Shown here piece by piece: positions 15,395 to 25,000 of a stretch of DNA of 46,780 nucleotides (its first letter is position 1; every line of letters begins with the position of its first letter). Position numbers and translations under genes: made by a program. The notes under the pieces are model-generated. The model had not been told where the DNA came from and did no database searches. It saw nothing but the letters and a program-made list of their open reading frames with translations. The DNA is from Pyrinomonadaceae bacterium. Its GTDB lineage: Bacteria; Acidobacteriota; Blastocatellia; Pyrinomonadales; Pyrinomonadaceae. The stretch covers positions 1-46,780 of the forward strand of contig JACMJZ010000028.1 of assembly GCA_014380365.1 (NCBI GenBank), read 5' to 3'.

Positions 15395-16102
15395 CTAGCT
15401 CGAGGCCGTTTCGCGTTCCAGAACAATATCAAAAACGCCAGTCTCAAAGTTCACGCCGTTAAGGATTCGCTTCACCGGCGCGATGGCGTTCTCAGGTCGA
15501 TACATGGAATCCGACTTCCTCGGGTCGTCCTTAAAATGAATCTCGGTAACGAGCGGTTTGTAACCCGGACAAACCGCCAGCAAATGAAAGTGCGCACAAC
15601 GCCAGAAGTTCGAGTTAGGATTGGACCGGTAGGGAATCGGACGAATGCCTTCCACTTCGTAGTAGCCCGCCTCCGAGGAGATCAGCCGCCCGCGGTTTCT
15701 GAAGTCGGTTACTCCGTCCGAATACTTCCCATTCGTATCGACATGCCAGAGATCGAGAACCACGCCTGGAAGCGGACGCTTCGTATCAAACGCCCACGCG
15801 CGTCCCGAAAGCACGAAAGTCGTTCCCGGTTCACCCGGCACTGAGAGCTTTGCGCGAAACGGCGAGCCCGGCTTGTACCAGGGGCCGTACGACACTGGAG
15901 TAACCAACTTCAGCGCGCCGGCGGCAGGCGTCGCCTCTTTGGGGATCGCCCCCATCTGGATCAGGATGCGGTTTGCTTCGTCACCGCCGACGGTGGCCAA
16001 CGTAGGACGAGTACCTGCTCGCAAAACCAGTCCTCCGACACCGAGCCCAGCTAGTCCCAAACCTGTCTGCTGTAGAAAATCCCGCCGCGTAGCGTTGCTC
16101 AT
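15395..16102 (-). CDS. Tat-exported intradiol ring-cleavage dioxygenase-like protein
   Basis: 235 residues. AAGGAGAG lies before the ATG. The N terminus carries a twin-arginine signal (RRDFLQQTG then a glycine/leucine-rich hydrophobic stretch to about residue 36). The rest is an intradiol dioxygenase fold of the protocatechuate 3,4-dioxygenase type: VLSGRAWAFDTKRPLPGVVLDLWHVD, then the likely Fe(III) ligands Y127 (NGKYSDG), Y158 (RPIPYRS), H171 and H173 (CAHFHL). All four are present, so activity on a catechol-type substrate is plausible. Known enzymes of this group open aromatic rings; the exported members are poorly characterised. There is no aromatic-degradation operon around it. The cloverleaf repeat lies just downstream. 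Confidence 0.88.
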   Translation of the reverse strand: MSNATRRDFLQQTGLGLAGLGVGGLVLRAGTRPTLATVGGDEANRILIQMGAIPKEATPAAGALKLVTPVSYGPWYKPGSPFRAKLSVPGEPGTTFVLSGRAWAFDTKRPLPGVVLDLWHVDTNGKYSDGVTDFRNRGRLISSEAGYYEVEGIRPIPYRSNPNSNFWRCAHFHLLAVCPGYKPLVTEIHFKDDPRKSDSMYRPENAIAPVKRILNGVNFETGVFDIVLERETASS

Positions 16103-16441
16103 GGTTTCTCTCCTTAAGATTCAATCGCGGTGCGTTGATGTCAGCTCGATTGCCCCTTTTGGCTTACTGGCAAAACTGTGAAGTGCGGATGGTAAGTCAA
16201 TCCTGAAGAATTCCAGCGTTTGAAGGGATGAACCGGACGAATGCGAGGACGATCTGGCTTTAAATACCCCTGACAGGATTCCAATCAACTGAGAGATTGG
16301 GACCGGGCTGGTGTAGAATACCGCCACTCAAGAGGGTCTACGTTGCGTACCCGCTGAACCAGGAGCGCCGCCTCATTCCTTGCGGCTCGACCACTCATCG
16401 CTTGCGCACAATAATCACAGTAACAGTCGGACGCACTAGAT
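16103..16441. other. Divergent region between dioxygenase and TIR-CHAT genes
   Basis: 339 bases with no gene that I can support. It must hold promoters for both divergent genes. A clear ribosome binding site is not seen right before the ATG at 16442 (the preceding bases are CGCACTAGAT). Confidence 0.4.
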
Positions 16442-19400
16442 ATGAGCAATCTCTTCATCTCTCACAGCTCGCAGGACGACGCATTCGTGCGCGAGCTCCG
16501 CGCGACTTTCGAACTTCACGGCGTGGACGCGTGGATTGATTCGCGCGAGCTGCGTGGCGGCGATCCGCTCTGGTTGGAAATCCAAAATGCCATCGAGCGA
16601 GCGTCGGCCTACGCGGTCGTCGTCAGTCCGAATGCGTTTCAGTCAGATTGGGTCGGCGATGAGTTGGCACATGCGCTGAAACTGCAGGAGCAGCGCGGCC
16701 GGAACAATTATCCAGTGATCCCGCTGTCTCTCGACGACACCAAGCTCGGCGTATTCAAGCGGCTCTTCGGTTACGAGCCTGTCTTCATCCCGGTAAGCAG
16801 CGGCGCGGGCGGAGTCGAGGCGGCGATGAATGCGCTCCTCGTTGCCTTGGGGATGCGACTGCCTGCGGATGTTCCCGCGGCCGTGCAGCCGAAGGCCGAG
16901 CCGTTGGAGGAACTGGTCCTCGAACTCACCGACTTGAAGTTTCATGAGAAGGACGGCAAGCGTCGTCCGTCCGCCCGGGCCCGTTTGGTCTATGAGCCGG
17001 CCACGCCGGGCCAGCCGCACGTCCAAAGCGCGCAGACATGGCGACTGGTTGCACCCATCGGTCCTATCGAGGCCGGAGAGCTAAGTTGGTATCTGGAGAA
17101 GTACGCGATCTGGCCGAGCCACTACTTTGCGGATCGCGCGCGCAAGGTGGAAGAGGACCTGGTCAAATGGGGGCGACTCCTGCACGAGGCGGCAATGCCC
17201 GTGGCCCATACGGCCAACGTGATGAATGCCTGGGCCAGGACCGGCGATCACGCTGGCCGCCGTTTCTCCATCCACGTGGATGTAGCACTCGAAGCCGGTG
17301 CTCCCGAGGCCGAAGTTAAGACCGCCAGGGAAGCCGCGACGGAATTGCTCAAGGTGCCGTGGGAGTTGCTTCACGACGGGGAGGGCTACCTGTTTCAGGG
17401 TGCGAAGCCCACGCGCGTTCGTCGGCGGCTGCCGAACACGAAAGTGCTCGATGTGCCCGCCGTCGCCACGCCCATTCGCATACTGCTCGTCACCGCGCGG
17501 CCCGAGGACGACTCGTGTGGCTACATTGACCATCGCGCGAGCGCGTTGCCGCTGGTTGAGGCGATGGAGTCCCTGCCCGGCTACGTCAAGATCCATGTCC
17601 TGAGCCCGCCCACTTTGGGGGCCTTACGGCAGGAACTCGAGCGCGCCCGCGACGAGAGGAAGCCCTATCACGTCGTCCACTTCGATGGCCACGGCGTCTA
17701 TAACCGCACCGTCGGCCTCGGGGGGCTTTGCTTCGAACATCCCGACGACACCGGCAAACTGGAGAAACGCCGACACGTTACCGTCTTCACCCAGGACAGC
17801 GCAGAGCACGGCACGGGACTGGGATCGCTCCTGCGCGATCACCGCATCCCGCTCGTCTTCCTCGAAGCCTGCCAAACTGCGCAGGCCGAAAAGGCGTCCG
17901 AGTCCGTCGCCTCTGAGTTGCTGAAGGTCGGCGTCGCATCGGTGGTGGCGATGACGCACAGCGTGCTGGTCGAGACTGCGCGGCGATTTGTAGAAGCGTT
18001 TTACGACGCGCTCGCCCGCGGGGCCCGCGTGGGCGACGCCATGCTCGCCGGCCAACGCCAGCTCAAGGACGACACCTTCCGCGGACGCATTTTCGGTGCC
18101 GGCGAGCTGCACCTTGAGGATTGGTTCGTGCCCGTGCTCTACCAGGAAAAGGACGACCCGCAGCTCTTCAAAACTACGCCCGCGAAGCAAACGCAGGAGG
18201 ACTTCCAGGCGGCGCTCGCCGCTCGTTTGGGCGATTTGCCGCGAGCGCCCGAAACCGGCTTCATCGGGCGCAGCCGTGAACTGCTCGCGCTCCAACGCCT
18301 GCTGGGTGGCACCGACTCCCAGCCCGTGACGAATTCACATGGACCGGAAGCCCATCCCACGCGCTATGCGGTGGTGCGCGGCCAGGGAGGGGAAGGCAAG
18401 ACCGCGCTCGCCGCCGAGTTCGCACGTTGGATGGTCCGCTCGCAGCAGATGCGCCGCGCCGCGTTCGTCTCGGTTGAGACGTACGGCAATCAGCGCGCGG
18501 TTCTTGATGCGCTGGGAAAGCAGTTGGTCAACAAAGAGTTCTCAGCCGCGGGCGATCTTGACAAGGCGATTCAGGAAGTCGAACGCGCGCTGCGGGAGCA
18601 GCCGACCCTGCTGGTGGTGGACAACATGGAGAGCGTTCTCCTGCCACCGTTCATGTTGGAAGAGACGCCGGAGGCGCTGTCGGAGGAGGCACGCGAGGAG
18701 TTGAAAGCCATCCTTGCGCTGTGCGAACGATTTCTGAAGGCCGGAGACGCCCGGCTCATCTTCACCAGTCGCGAGGCACTGCCTGCGCCGTTCGACGGCG
18801 AGCGGCACCGGCGCGAGCTGCACCGGCTTGATCGTGAGGACGCCGTGAAGTTGGTCGAGCGCGTGCTGAACGCAGCAGGCGGGGATGCCGGTGCTTCAAC
18901 CGATGCCGCGCGCGAGGAGATCGAGCAGCTCGTGGACGCCGTCAACTGCCACGCTCGTACCCTCGCGCTGCTAGCCCCGGCGCTGCGAAGCCACGGCGTC
19001 GAGGCTACCCGTGAATCGCTCGTCGAGCTGATGGCGGAGATGGACAAACGCTATCCGGTTGGGCACCCAGAAGCGCGGGAGAAATCGGTCTTCGCCAGCG
19101 TCGCACTTTCCCTGCGCCGCATGTCAGTTGCGAACCGAGAACGTGCGCGCGTGCTCGGCGTGTTTCACGGCGGATTCAAGCTGGAGATGCTCGGCTTGAT
19201 GATGGAGTGGGAAGAGGCGGATGTGGCCTCGCTAGCTGTCGAGCTACTCGAGACGGGGCTGGCGACCCCGAACCGCTACAACCATCTGACGCTCAACCCA
19301 GCGCTCTGCCCCTACCTGTGCGGACGGATGAGCACGATGGAGCGAGAATCGCTGACGACCCGCTGGGTCAAGGCCATGCGGGCTTATGTGGGGTTCCTCC

Positions 19401-20950
19401 ATCAGCAGCAGTTCCAGGAGGCCGAAGTCGCGGCGGCGCTGACAGTGTGGGAACTGCCGAACCTCTTTGCGCTGCTCGACCTCGTGCAGCGCGTGGGGGA
19501 TGCGGAGGCGACGATTGGTCTGGCCACTTCGCTCTACGGTCTGTTGCAGTTCGCCGGCAAACCGCGGCTGCTGGAGCGCGTGGGCCAGGTACGCGACGCC
19601 GGGGCGTCGGCGCTCGGCGACGCTTGGAATCATGCGCAGTTCGAGGCGTCGCGAACGCGCATCGAGCAGCAACTTGACGGCGGGCAATTGCGCGAGGCGT
19701 TCGACGGAGCCCAGCAATTGTTACAGCGCGCTCGAAGGATGGGCGAGCAGGCGTATCCCGGCGCCGATTACGATCTGGCGATGGCATGCGTCCTCCTGGC
19801 CCGCGTGTTGATGACTGCCGGCGGCTCGGAACAGGCCTTGCCGCTGCTGGACGAGGCGCGCCAACGATTCGAGGCCGTTGCGAAGGAGCGTCCAAGCAAA
19901 GCCGCAGAAGGAATGGCCTCACTTTGTTTCACGGAAGAAGGTGAGTGTCTGGACAGGTTGCAGCGATTTGACGCTGCCGCTGCTGCCTACGAAGAAGCCA
20001 TCCGCCGTGACGAGAAACGAGGAGCCAAACGGGATGTCGCAGTCGGAAAAGCCAACTTGGGAACGACTCGCATGAATCAGGGCCGCTACAAAGAGGCGCT
20101 AAATGGATTTGAAGAAGCACGCGAGCGGTTCACGCAGTTGGACGAACCGGGCTCGGTCGCTGTGCTCTGGCACCAGACTGGCATAGTGTATCAGGAGATG
20201 GGTGAATCGGAAGCAGCTGAGGATGCCTACCGGAAATCGCTCGCGATGAAGGTAAGGCTGGGAAATGTCGCCGGGCAGGCCGACACGCTTAGCCAACTTG
20301 GAGCCTTGTACTTAATTGTCCTCGGCCGCCTAGAGGAAGCGGCGGCTTTTTTCAGACAGGCGGCAGACAAAGATGTCGAAGGCGCTAACCTCGCCAACGA
20401 AGGAAAGTCGAGGAGCAATCTTGCGTCCACCCTCCGCAAGCTCCGCCGCCTCGACGAAGCGCGGCAGGAAATCCACCGGGCGATCGAATGTAAGGCGCAA
20501 GTCGGCCATGATGCAGAGCCGTGGAAGTCCTGGGCCATCCTCGCAGCCATCGAAACGGCCGCTGGAAACCCAGTCGCCGCCACAGAGGCGAAGCGCCAGG
20601 CCATCGCCTGTTACCTCGCCTACCGCCGCGACCGGGGCGAGAACCACGACGCGGAAGGACGCCTCAGCCTCACCGTGACCCAGTCCCTGCTCGTCGGCGA
20701 TTCAAACACCGCTGCGTCCCTGCTCCAGCAACTCGCCGCCGACCCTGACGCCGCGTGGCTGCTCGCTTTCATCCACGCTCTCCAAGCCATCGTCGCCGGC
20801 AGCCGCGACCGCACCATCGCCGACGCTCCGGATTTGAATTACGGGATGGCCGCCGAGATCCTCTTCCTGATCGAAACCCTGGAAAAGCCCCGCCAGCGGG
20901 TTTCTCTAAAGTTCGATGAACGATCGGCGGGCATTAGTCCGACCGTTTAG
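16442..20950 (+). CDS. TIR-CHAT-NB-ARC-TPR multidomain protein (NLR-like, putative defence)
   Basis: 1502 residues, uninterrupted. Residues 1-135 form a TIR domain: FISHSSQDDAFVREL, WIDSREL, GGDPLWLEIQNAIERAS, VVVSPNAFQSDWVGDEL; E46 lies where catalytic glutamates of NAD-cleaving TIRs are expected. About 150-340 is the beta-rich pre-CHAT region (KVPWELLHDGEGYL). About 344-560 is a CHAT caspase-like peptidase with the dyad H417 (FDGHG) and C477 (LEACQTA). About 600-900 is an NB-ARC-type NTPase with GQGGEGKT (K653), Walker B LLVVDN (D727) and a FTSRE sensor motif, then a winged-helix-like part. About 1100-1400 holds TPR repeats. NTPase plus repeats typically sense a trigger and oligomerise; TIR and CHAT are effector modules. 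Having both in one chain is unusual. No partner gene is adjacent. By eye its GC is higher than that of the hsd operon. A signalling role outside defence is possible. Confidence 0.9.
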   Translation: MSNLFISHSSQDDAFVRELRATFELHGVDAWIDSRELRGGDPLWLEIQNAIERASAYAVVVSPNAFQSDWVGDELAHALKLQEQRGRNNYPVIPLSLDDTKLGVFKRLFGYEPVFIPVSSGAGGVEAAMNALLVALGMRLPADVPAAVQPKAEPLEELVLELTDLKFHEKDGKRRPSARARLVYEPATPGQPHVQSAQTWRLVAPIGPIEAGELSWYLEKYAIWPSHYFADRARKVEEDLVKWGRLLHEAAMPVAHTANVMNAWARTGDHAGRRFSIHVDVALEAGAPEAEVKTAREAATELLKVPWELLHDGEGYLFQGAKPTRVRRRLPNTKVLDVPAVATPIRILLVTARPEDDSCGYIDHRASALPLVEAMESLPGYVKIHVLSPPTLGALRQELERARDERKPYHVVHFDGHGVYNRTVGLGGLCFEHPDDTGKLEKRRHVTVFTQDSAEHGTGLGSLLRDHRIPLVFLEACQTAQAEKASESVASELLKVGVASVVAMTHSVLVETARRFVEAFYDALARGARVGDAMLAGQRQLKDDTFRGRIFGAGELHLEDWFVPVLYQEKDDPQLFKTTPAKQTQEDFQAALAARLGDLPRAPETGFIGRSRELLALQRLLGGTDSQPVTNSHGPEAHPTRYAVVRGQGGEGKTALAAEFARWMVRSQQMRRAAFVSVETYGNQRAVLDALGKQLVNKEFSAAGDLDKAIQEVERALREQPTLLVVDNMESVLLPPFMLEETPEALSEEAREELKAILALCERFLKAGDARLIFTSREALPAPFDGERHRRELHRLDREDAVKLVERVLNAAGGDAGASTDAAREEIEQLVDAVNCHARTLALLAPALRSHGVEATRESLVELMAEMDKRYPVGHPEAREKSVFASVALSLRRMSVANRERARVLGVFHGGFKLEMLGLMMEWEEADVASLAVELLETGLATPNRYNHLTLNPALCPYLCGRMSTMERESLTTRWVKAMRAYVGFLHQQQFQEAEVAAALTVWELPNLFALLDLVQRVGDAEATIGLATSLYGLLQFAGKPRLLERVGQVRDAGASALGDAWNHAQFEASRTRIEQQLDGGQLREAFDGAQQLLQRARRMGEQAYPGADYDLAMACVLLARVLMTAGGSEQALPLLDEARQRFEAVAKERPSKAAEGMASLCFTEEGECLDRLQRFDAAAAAYEEAIRRDEKRGAKRDVAVGKANLGTTRMNQGRYKEALNGFEEARERFTQLDEPGSVAVLWHQTGIVYQEMGESEAAEDAYRKSLAMKVRLGNVAGQADTLSQLGALYLIVLGRLEEAAAFFRQAADKDVEGANLANEGKSRSNLASTLRKLRRLDEARQEIHRAIECKAQVGHDAEPWKSWAILAAIETAAGNPVAATEAKRQAIACYLAYRRDRGENHDAEGRLSLTVTQSLLVGDSNTAASLLQQLAADPDAAWLLAFIHALQAIVAGSRDRTIADAPDLNYGMAAEILFLIETLEKPRQRVSLKFDERSAGISPTV

Positions 20951-21063
20951 TCAGGGCTCATTGATTCAGCGCAGCTTCAATCAGTACCGCGAAGCGTACG
21001 AGACATTGGCAAGAGGACTCTAATGGACGCGGGCTTCTGCCAAGAACGTTTCCGGCGCTTTTA

Positions 21064-21154
21064 CTCTGCGGTCCTTTGCGTCCGCTTTGCGCTCTTTGCG
21101 GTTACCGTTTGTTTTAACGCAAAGGACGCAGAGAACGCGCAAAGAACCGCAGAG
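21064..21154. repeat. Long inverted repeat of CTTTGCG words
   Basis: Arms of about 40 bases (21064-21104 and 21115-21154) are imperfect inverses, both built from CTTTGCG/CTCTGCG words. The loop is about 10 bases. This type of element is common in many environmental bacterial genomes and creates misleading open frames. It lies between the TIR-CHAT gene and the TPR gene. Confidence 0.85.
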
Positions 21155-21249
21155 GAAATGGCAAACTGCACTACTGCATATAAATCCTTGCGGCGCTGCT
21201 CCAATCGCACAATAATGCAGCCGTCGATTCTTCACTTCGGAGGTTTCTC

Positions 21250-21849
21250 ATGTCCGAAAAACTTACCGCTCGCGAGCATTGGGATAAGGCGTTTGATTAT
21301 TGGTGGGAAGGGAATGTGCAACGAGCGATTGAGGAAGGTCGTTTGGCGATGGAACTTGATCCAAGCCTCGCCGGACCGCATTGGGTAGTGGGCCACGCCT
21401 ACTTGCGCATGGACCCACCGGATCGTGAGTCGGCCCTTAGAGAGTTTCGCGAACTGGTGCGTAAGGATCCACGATGGGTGGAGGGTCACGCAGCTCTTGC
21501 GAACACCTTGTTGCAACAGGGGCGTCGCGCAGAAGCGTTGAAGTCGCTTCGCGAAGTGTTGCGGCTCAAGCCAGATAACGCCTGGGCGAGGCGAGAGTTT
21601 AGCAAGCACTTGCTTGAGCGTGGCGAGTATCGCGAAGCAGTTGCCGTGCTACTTGGCAAACCAAATCCTCCGCGCTTCTGCTGCGCGGCGGATGCACACC
21701 TGTTGAGGGCGGAGCTGCTTTGGAATTGGAGTCACGAAGAAGCGCGCGCGGAGTGGCAACACATCCTGACGCTGGACGAGACGATCCCGGTTAATCGAGT
21801 TGCGCAGGTCGAGGCGCGGAAGCGATTGAAGGAAACGGAACAGCGCTAA
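21250..21849 (+). CDS. Small cytoplasmic TPR-repeat protein
   Basis: 199 residues, with GGAGG about 8 bases before the ATG. There is no signal peptide. At least three tetratricopeptide repeats are visible: about 12-38 (FDYWWEGNVQRAIEEGRLAMELDP), 43-75 (GHAYLRM...ALREFRELVRKDP) and 78-110 (AALANTLLQQGRRAEALKSL), with weaker helices after 115. The last part holds FCCAADAHLLRAELLWNWSHEEA. TPRs mediate protein contacts; no enzyme motif is present. It is 300 bases downstream of the TPR-ending TIR-CHAT gene and in the same direction, but a large inverted repeat lies between them, so a shared transcript is doubtful. Confidence 0.85.
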   Translation: MSEKLTAREHWDKAFDYWWEGNVQRAIEEGRLAMELDPSLAGPHWVVGHAYLRMDPPDRESALREFRELVRKDPRWVEGHAALANTLLQQGRRAEALKSLREVLRLKPDNAWARREFSKHLLERGEYREAVAVLLGKPNPPRFCCAADAHLLRAELLWNWSHEEARAEWQHILTLDETIPVNRVAQVEARKRLKETEQR

Positions 21850-21865
21850 CAACTAGTGAAGAGTG

Positions 21866-22016
21866 TTACGCCGAAGGCGTTGGCTAATTCCAGCCCTGGG
21901 TTGCGCTTTTGGCAACCCTGGGATTCGATGAGCCCCTTTTAATTTGTTCGAACTCTGAAAGAGTTCGCGAGTCTTCTCTCATCTCAATGAAATTTGCCAA
22001 CTCCTTCGGAGTTACA
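21866..22016. repeat. Cloverleaf-like nested palindrome, copy B
   Basis: Outer arms TTACGCCGAAGGCGTTGGCTA (21866-21886, shown as position only in part) and its imperfect inverse at 21993-22016 enclose a CCCTGGGTTGC/GCAACCCTGGG stem (21894-21922) and a TTCGAACTCTGAAAGAGTTCGCGA stem region (about 21947-21970). Order and sequence of the parts match copy A at 15217-15349, in the same orientation. Confidence 0.85.
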
Positions 22017-22036
22017 GCGCGCTGGGATCAGGAGTT

Positions 22037-25000
22037 CTAAAGTCGTATTCGAATGGTACCGGCGTTGCTGACTTGTGCATGGGCTTTTATCGTGACGATA
22101 CACGTACCGACCGCGAGGTTGTCGGGCAATCTGAAGGTCACCTGCGTAAAGGTGGAAGCGGGGCGCACATCTTCCGCGGGAACGTCGAAGCTTTGATTGT
22201 TACCATCGACCAGATGAACGACGACCGAGGATGAAGTTTCGCCTGGCAGTAAGCGCAGGTTGGAGGCAAACACGGTAACGCGTGTGTTTCGATCGGCACC
22301 GCGGTTGAGCACGTTGGTGTTCACAACCGGAAACGGATCTCTGATAGACAATAGTGAATCCAAAGCTGCTGCCTGGTCGATGACTGGGCCGGATGTCTCC
22401 AGCAGCAATTGAATTGGCCGGGGAGTATAGTCCACTAAATATCGTCCACCTGTGTTCAAGCGAAGAAAATTGCTGTCGTCTCCGCCCCAGACGATCATTT
22501 CGCTGCCGGTCCAAATCCCAGTGAAATAGATTCTGGCAGTTGGCGCATTGATATCGCAGGTAGCGATCCAGGCGTTGGCAGCGGTGCTGTACCTTCCCCC
22601 TATCGGCAAGCGGCCCCAGGTAATCATTTCAGTGCCGCTCCAGACTGCGACGTGCTGAGCCCGCCCGTCCGGCGCATTCGTGGTAGTGGTAGGTATCCAG
22701 CTATTAGTGACGGGATTATATCTGCCGCCTGTGTTTGGAAATCCTGAGCTGAATCCTCCCCAAACAACCATTTCACTGCCGTTCCAGATAGCGACGTGAT
22801 CACCTCGTGGAGTCGGAGCATTTGTGGTGCTAGTAGCTGTCCAGCTATCGGTGCCGGGACTGTATCGGCCGCCAGAGTTGAGTAGGGTGCCGCCTTGGGA
22901 ACCTCCCCAGATAATCATTTCGCTGCCGCTCCAGACTGCGGTGTGATAGCTTCGCGGAGCCGGCGCGTTTATGGTGCTGGTAGGGGTCCAACTATCTGTG
23001 CTGGGATTGTATCTGCCGCCCGAGTTTCCTCCTCCCGTGCCTCCCCAGACGATCATTTCGCTTCCTGTCCAAACCGTGCTCTGAAGAGTTCCCCCGAGAG
23101 GGGCGTTCACGGTGCTGGTGCTGCTCCAACTGTCTGTGATGGGATTGTAGCGACCGCCTGTTTGTAATTGGTTGAAACTGCTGGTGACGCCGCCCCAAAC
23201 GATCATCTCACTGCCGGTCCACACGGCTGAATGATAGAACCGCAAATCCGGTGCATTCGTTGAGCTGATCGTAGTCCAGGTATCCGTGCTCGGGTTGTAT
23301 CTGGCGCCGTTGTTAAAAGCATTGCCGGATTGGTTCTGGCCGCCCCAGACTATCATCTCGCTGCCGGTCCAGACCGTGGTGTGAAAACGACGTCCGGACG
23401 GCGCATTTGTCGTGCTGGTCGGACTCCACAGATCATCCAGGCACGGAGGTTTCGGCGTTGGGGTTGGCGTAGGAGTTGGCGTCGGCGTAGGAGTTGGTGT
23501 CGGAGTCGGTGTTGGAGTTGGCGTTGGGACAACGCCCGTAGCGTTCCAGTTCAGAGTGATATTTCCGTACTCACCATTCCAACCATCAACAGCAATGCGG
23601 TAAGTCGTGCCGGCAGTAATATTGAACTGAACGCGACTGGCCTTGTTTTGACCGTTGACGATGTCGTCATTCGCGGCGATGCCCGAGAGTTGGTTCACTG
23701 CGGCGCCGCTGTAAACGGCCAGCGTCGTATCGAAGGGACTGCCGATCGTGTCGATGGTTATCTGCCCATTAATGGGCGACAACCAGGAAAACCAAACTGA
23801 TTTGTCTCCAGTGAAACCCGCGTGGCTGGGTTCACCAGTCTCTCGAGTGGCGCTGACGTTGCTGCCCGTCAATGTTCCCGAATTATTCTGCAGCGCTATC
23901 CCGTTAACAAAGTTGTCATTTGGCGGTCGTACTGGAGCGGGCGCACCTATCGAGTAACCAAACAGGTCGATCGCCATCATGTCGTTTTCGCTAATCGTCC
24001 TTCGTAGGCCGCGCCCGAGCGTTGGATCCATCACGCCGATGTAGGGGCGGGTAGAAAAGAGAGCATCGTCTTTCCAGTGACTTGACTGTCGTCCGTCGCC
24101 CTCGCCAGGTCCGGGATCTGGACCACCCGTCGAGAGTGCCAGCTCAAGCGTCGCGAACGTGCTGGTCTGGTTGGTGAAGAATACCTGATTGCCGCCATTG
24201 GACATTACTCGGGTGGCGGTGGCGAACGTCCCCAGGCTGGCTACTGTGGGTCGGAAGCGGAACAGATCCCAGACAGTGATGGGCGAAGGGGTACCTTCCC
24301 CTGCGTCAGAAACGAAACCAAGCGCGTGGCCGATCTCGTGTGATGCAACTGAGTCAAAATCTGTTAAGCCGGACGAGACTCCGTCGTCGGGGTTAAAGTC
24401 AAATTGGAAAGCAGAATTGAAGCCGATGCCCGCGTCACCCTGGCCCAGGGGCAGTGAATCGGGATCTGAAATGTCGGGCACGATGCCGAGCGCGCGTGCG
24501 TTTGGCTTGCTGAGCTCCACGGTGGTCACATTGGAGGTCACGCCATTAAAATCCACAGGTACAGCCGCGGCAGGCAGCGCGTTGTAGAGCTGTTGCTCGG
24601 TTGCTGTCGACGCGCCATTAATCAGTCTCTGCCGAAGATCAGAATAGGGACCGCTCACGGCTGAGACACCAGTCGCACCCAGAATGCCGGGATCGGGATA
24701 GGCCTGGCCAAAAAACGTTGTGCCAAAGTCGACGTCGATGACGACTGTGATCGGAGTCGAGATGATGGCCTCCCAGCGGTTCGCGGCCACTATGAACGCG
24801 TTCTTCGCAGTCTGGTTTTGTTCCAACTGACTGGTGCCGTGTAACACTATACGCAGTCCCGCTGAGACGCGGAGCGGCAGGCCCGCCGTTTCATCCGAAG
24901 TCCACAGCTCGCCTCCGTCGGGACTGTCCTTGCGGCGTGGAGCGCCAGAATAAATCACTCGCATCGGCCCGCCACCGTTGCGCGCAACGGTGATATGACG

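Noticed and set aside
16103-16441. A partner gene (for example a gasdermin-like or effector gene) directly upstream of the TIR-CHAT gene
   Set aside because: No protein-like frame with a start and ribosome site is present in the 339-base gap, and the next gene is a divergent dioxygenase.
21020-21388. Open frames on both strands between the TIR-CHAT and TPR genes
   Set aside because: They are produced by the CTTTGCG inverted repeat, a known source of false frames, and lack ribosome sites or protein-like composition.
22440-23420. Regularly spaced similar DNA segments that might suggest a CRISPR array
   Set aside because: They are the coding repeats of the Kelch-like propeller (about 130-150 bases, in frame), not short repeats with unique spacers.
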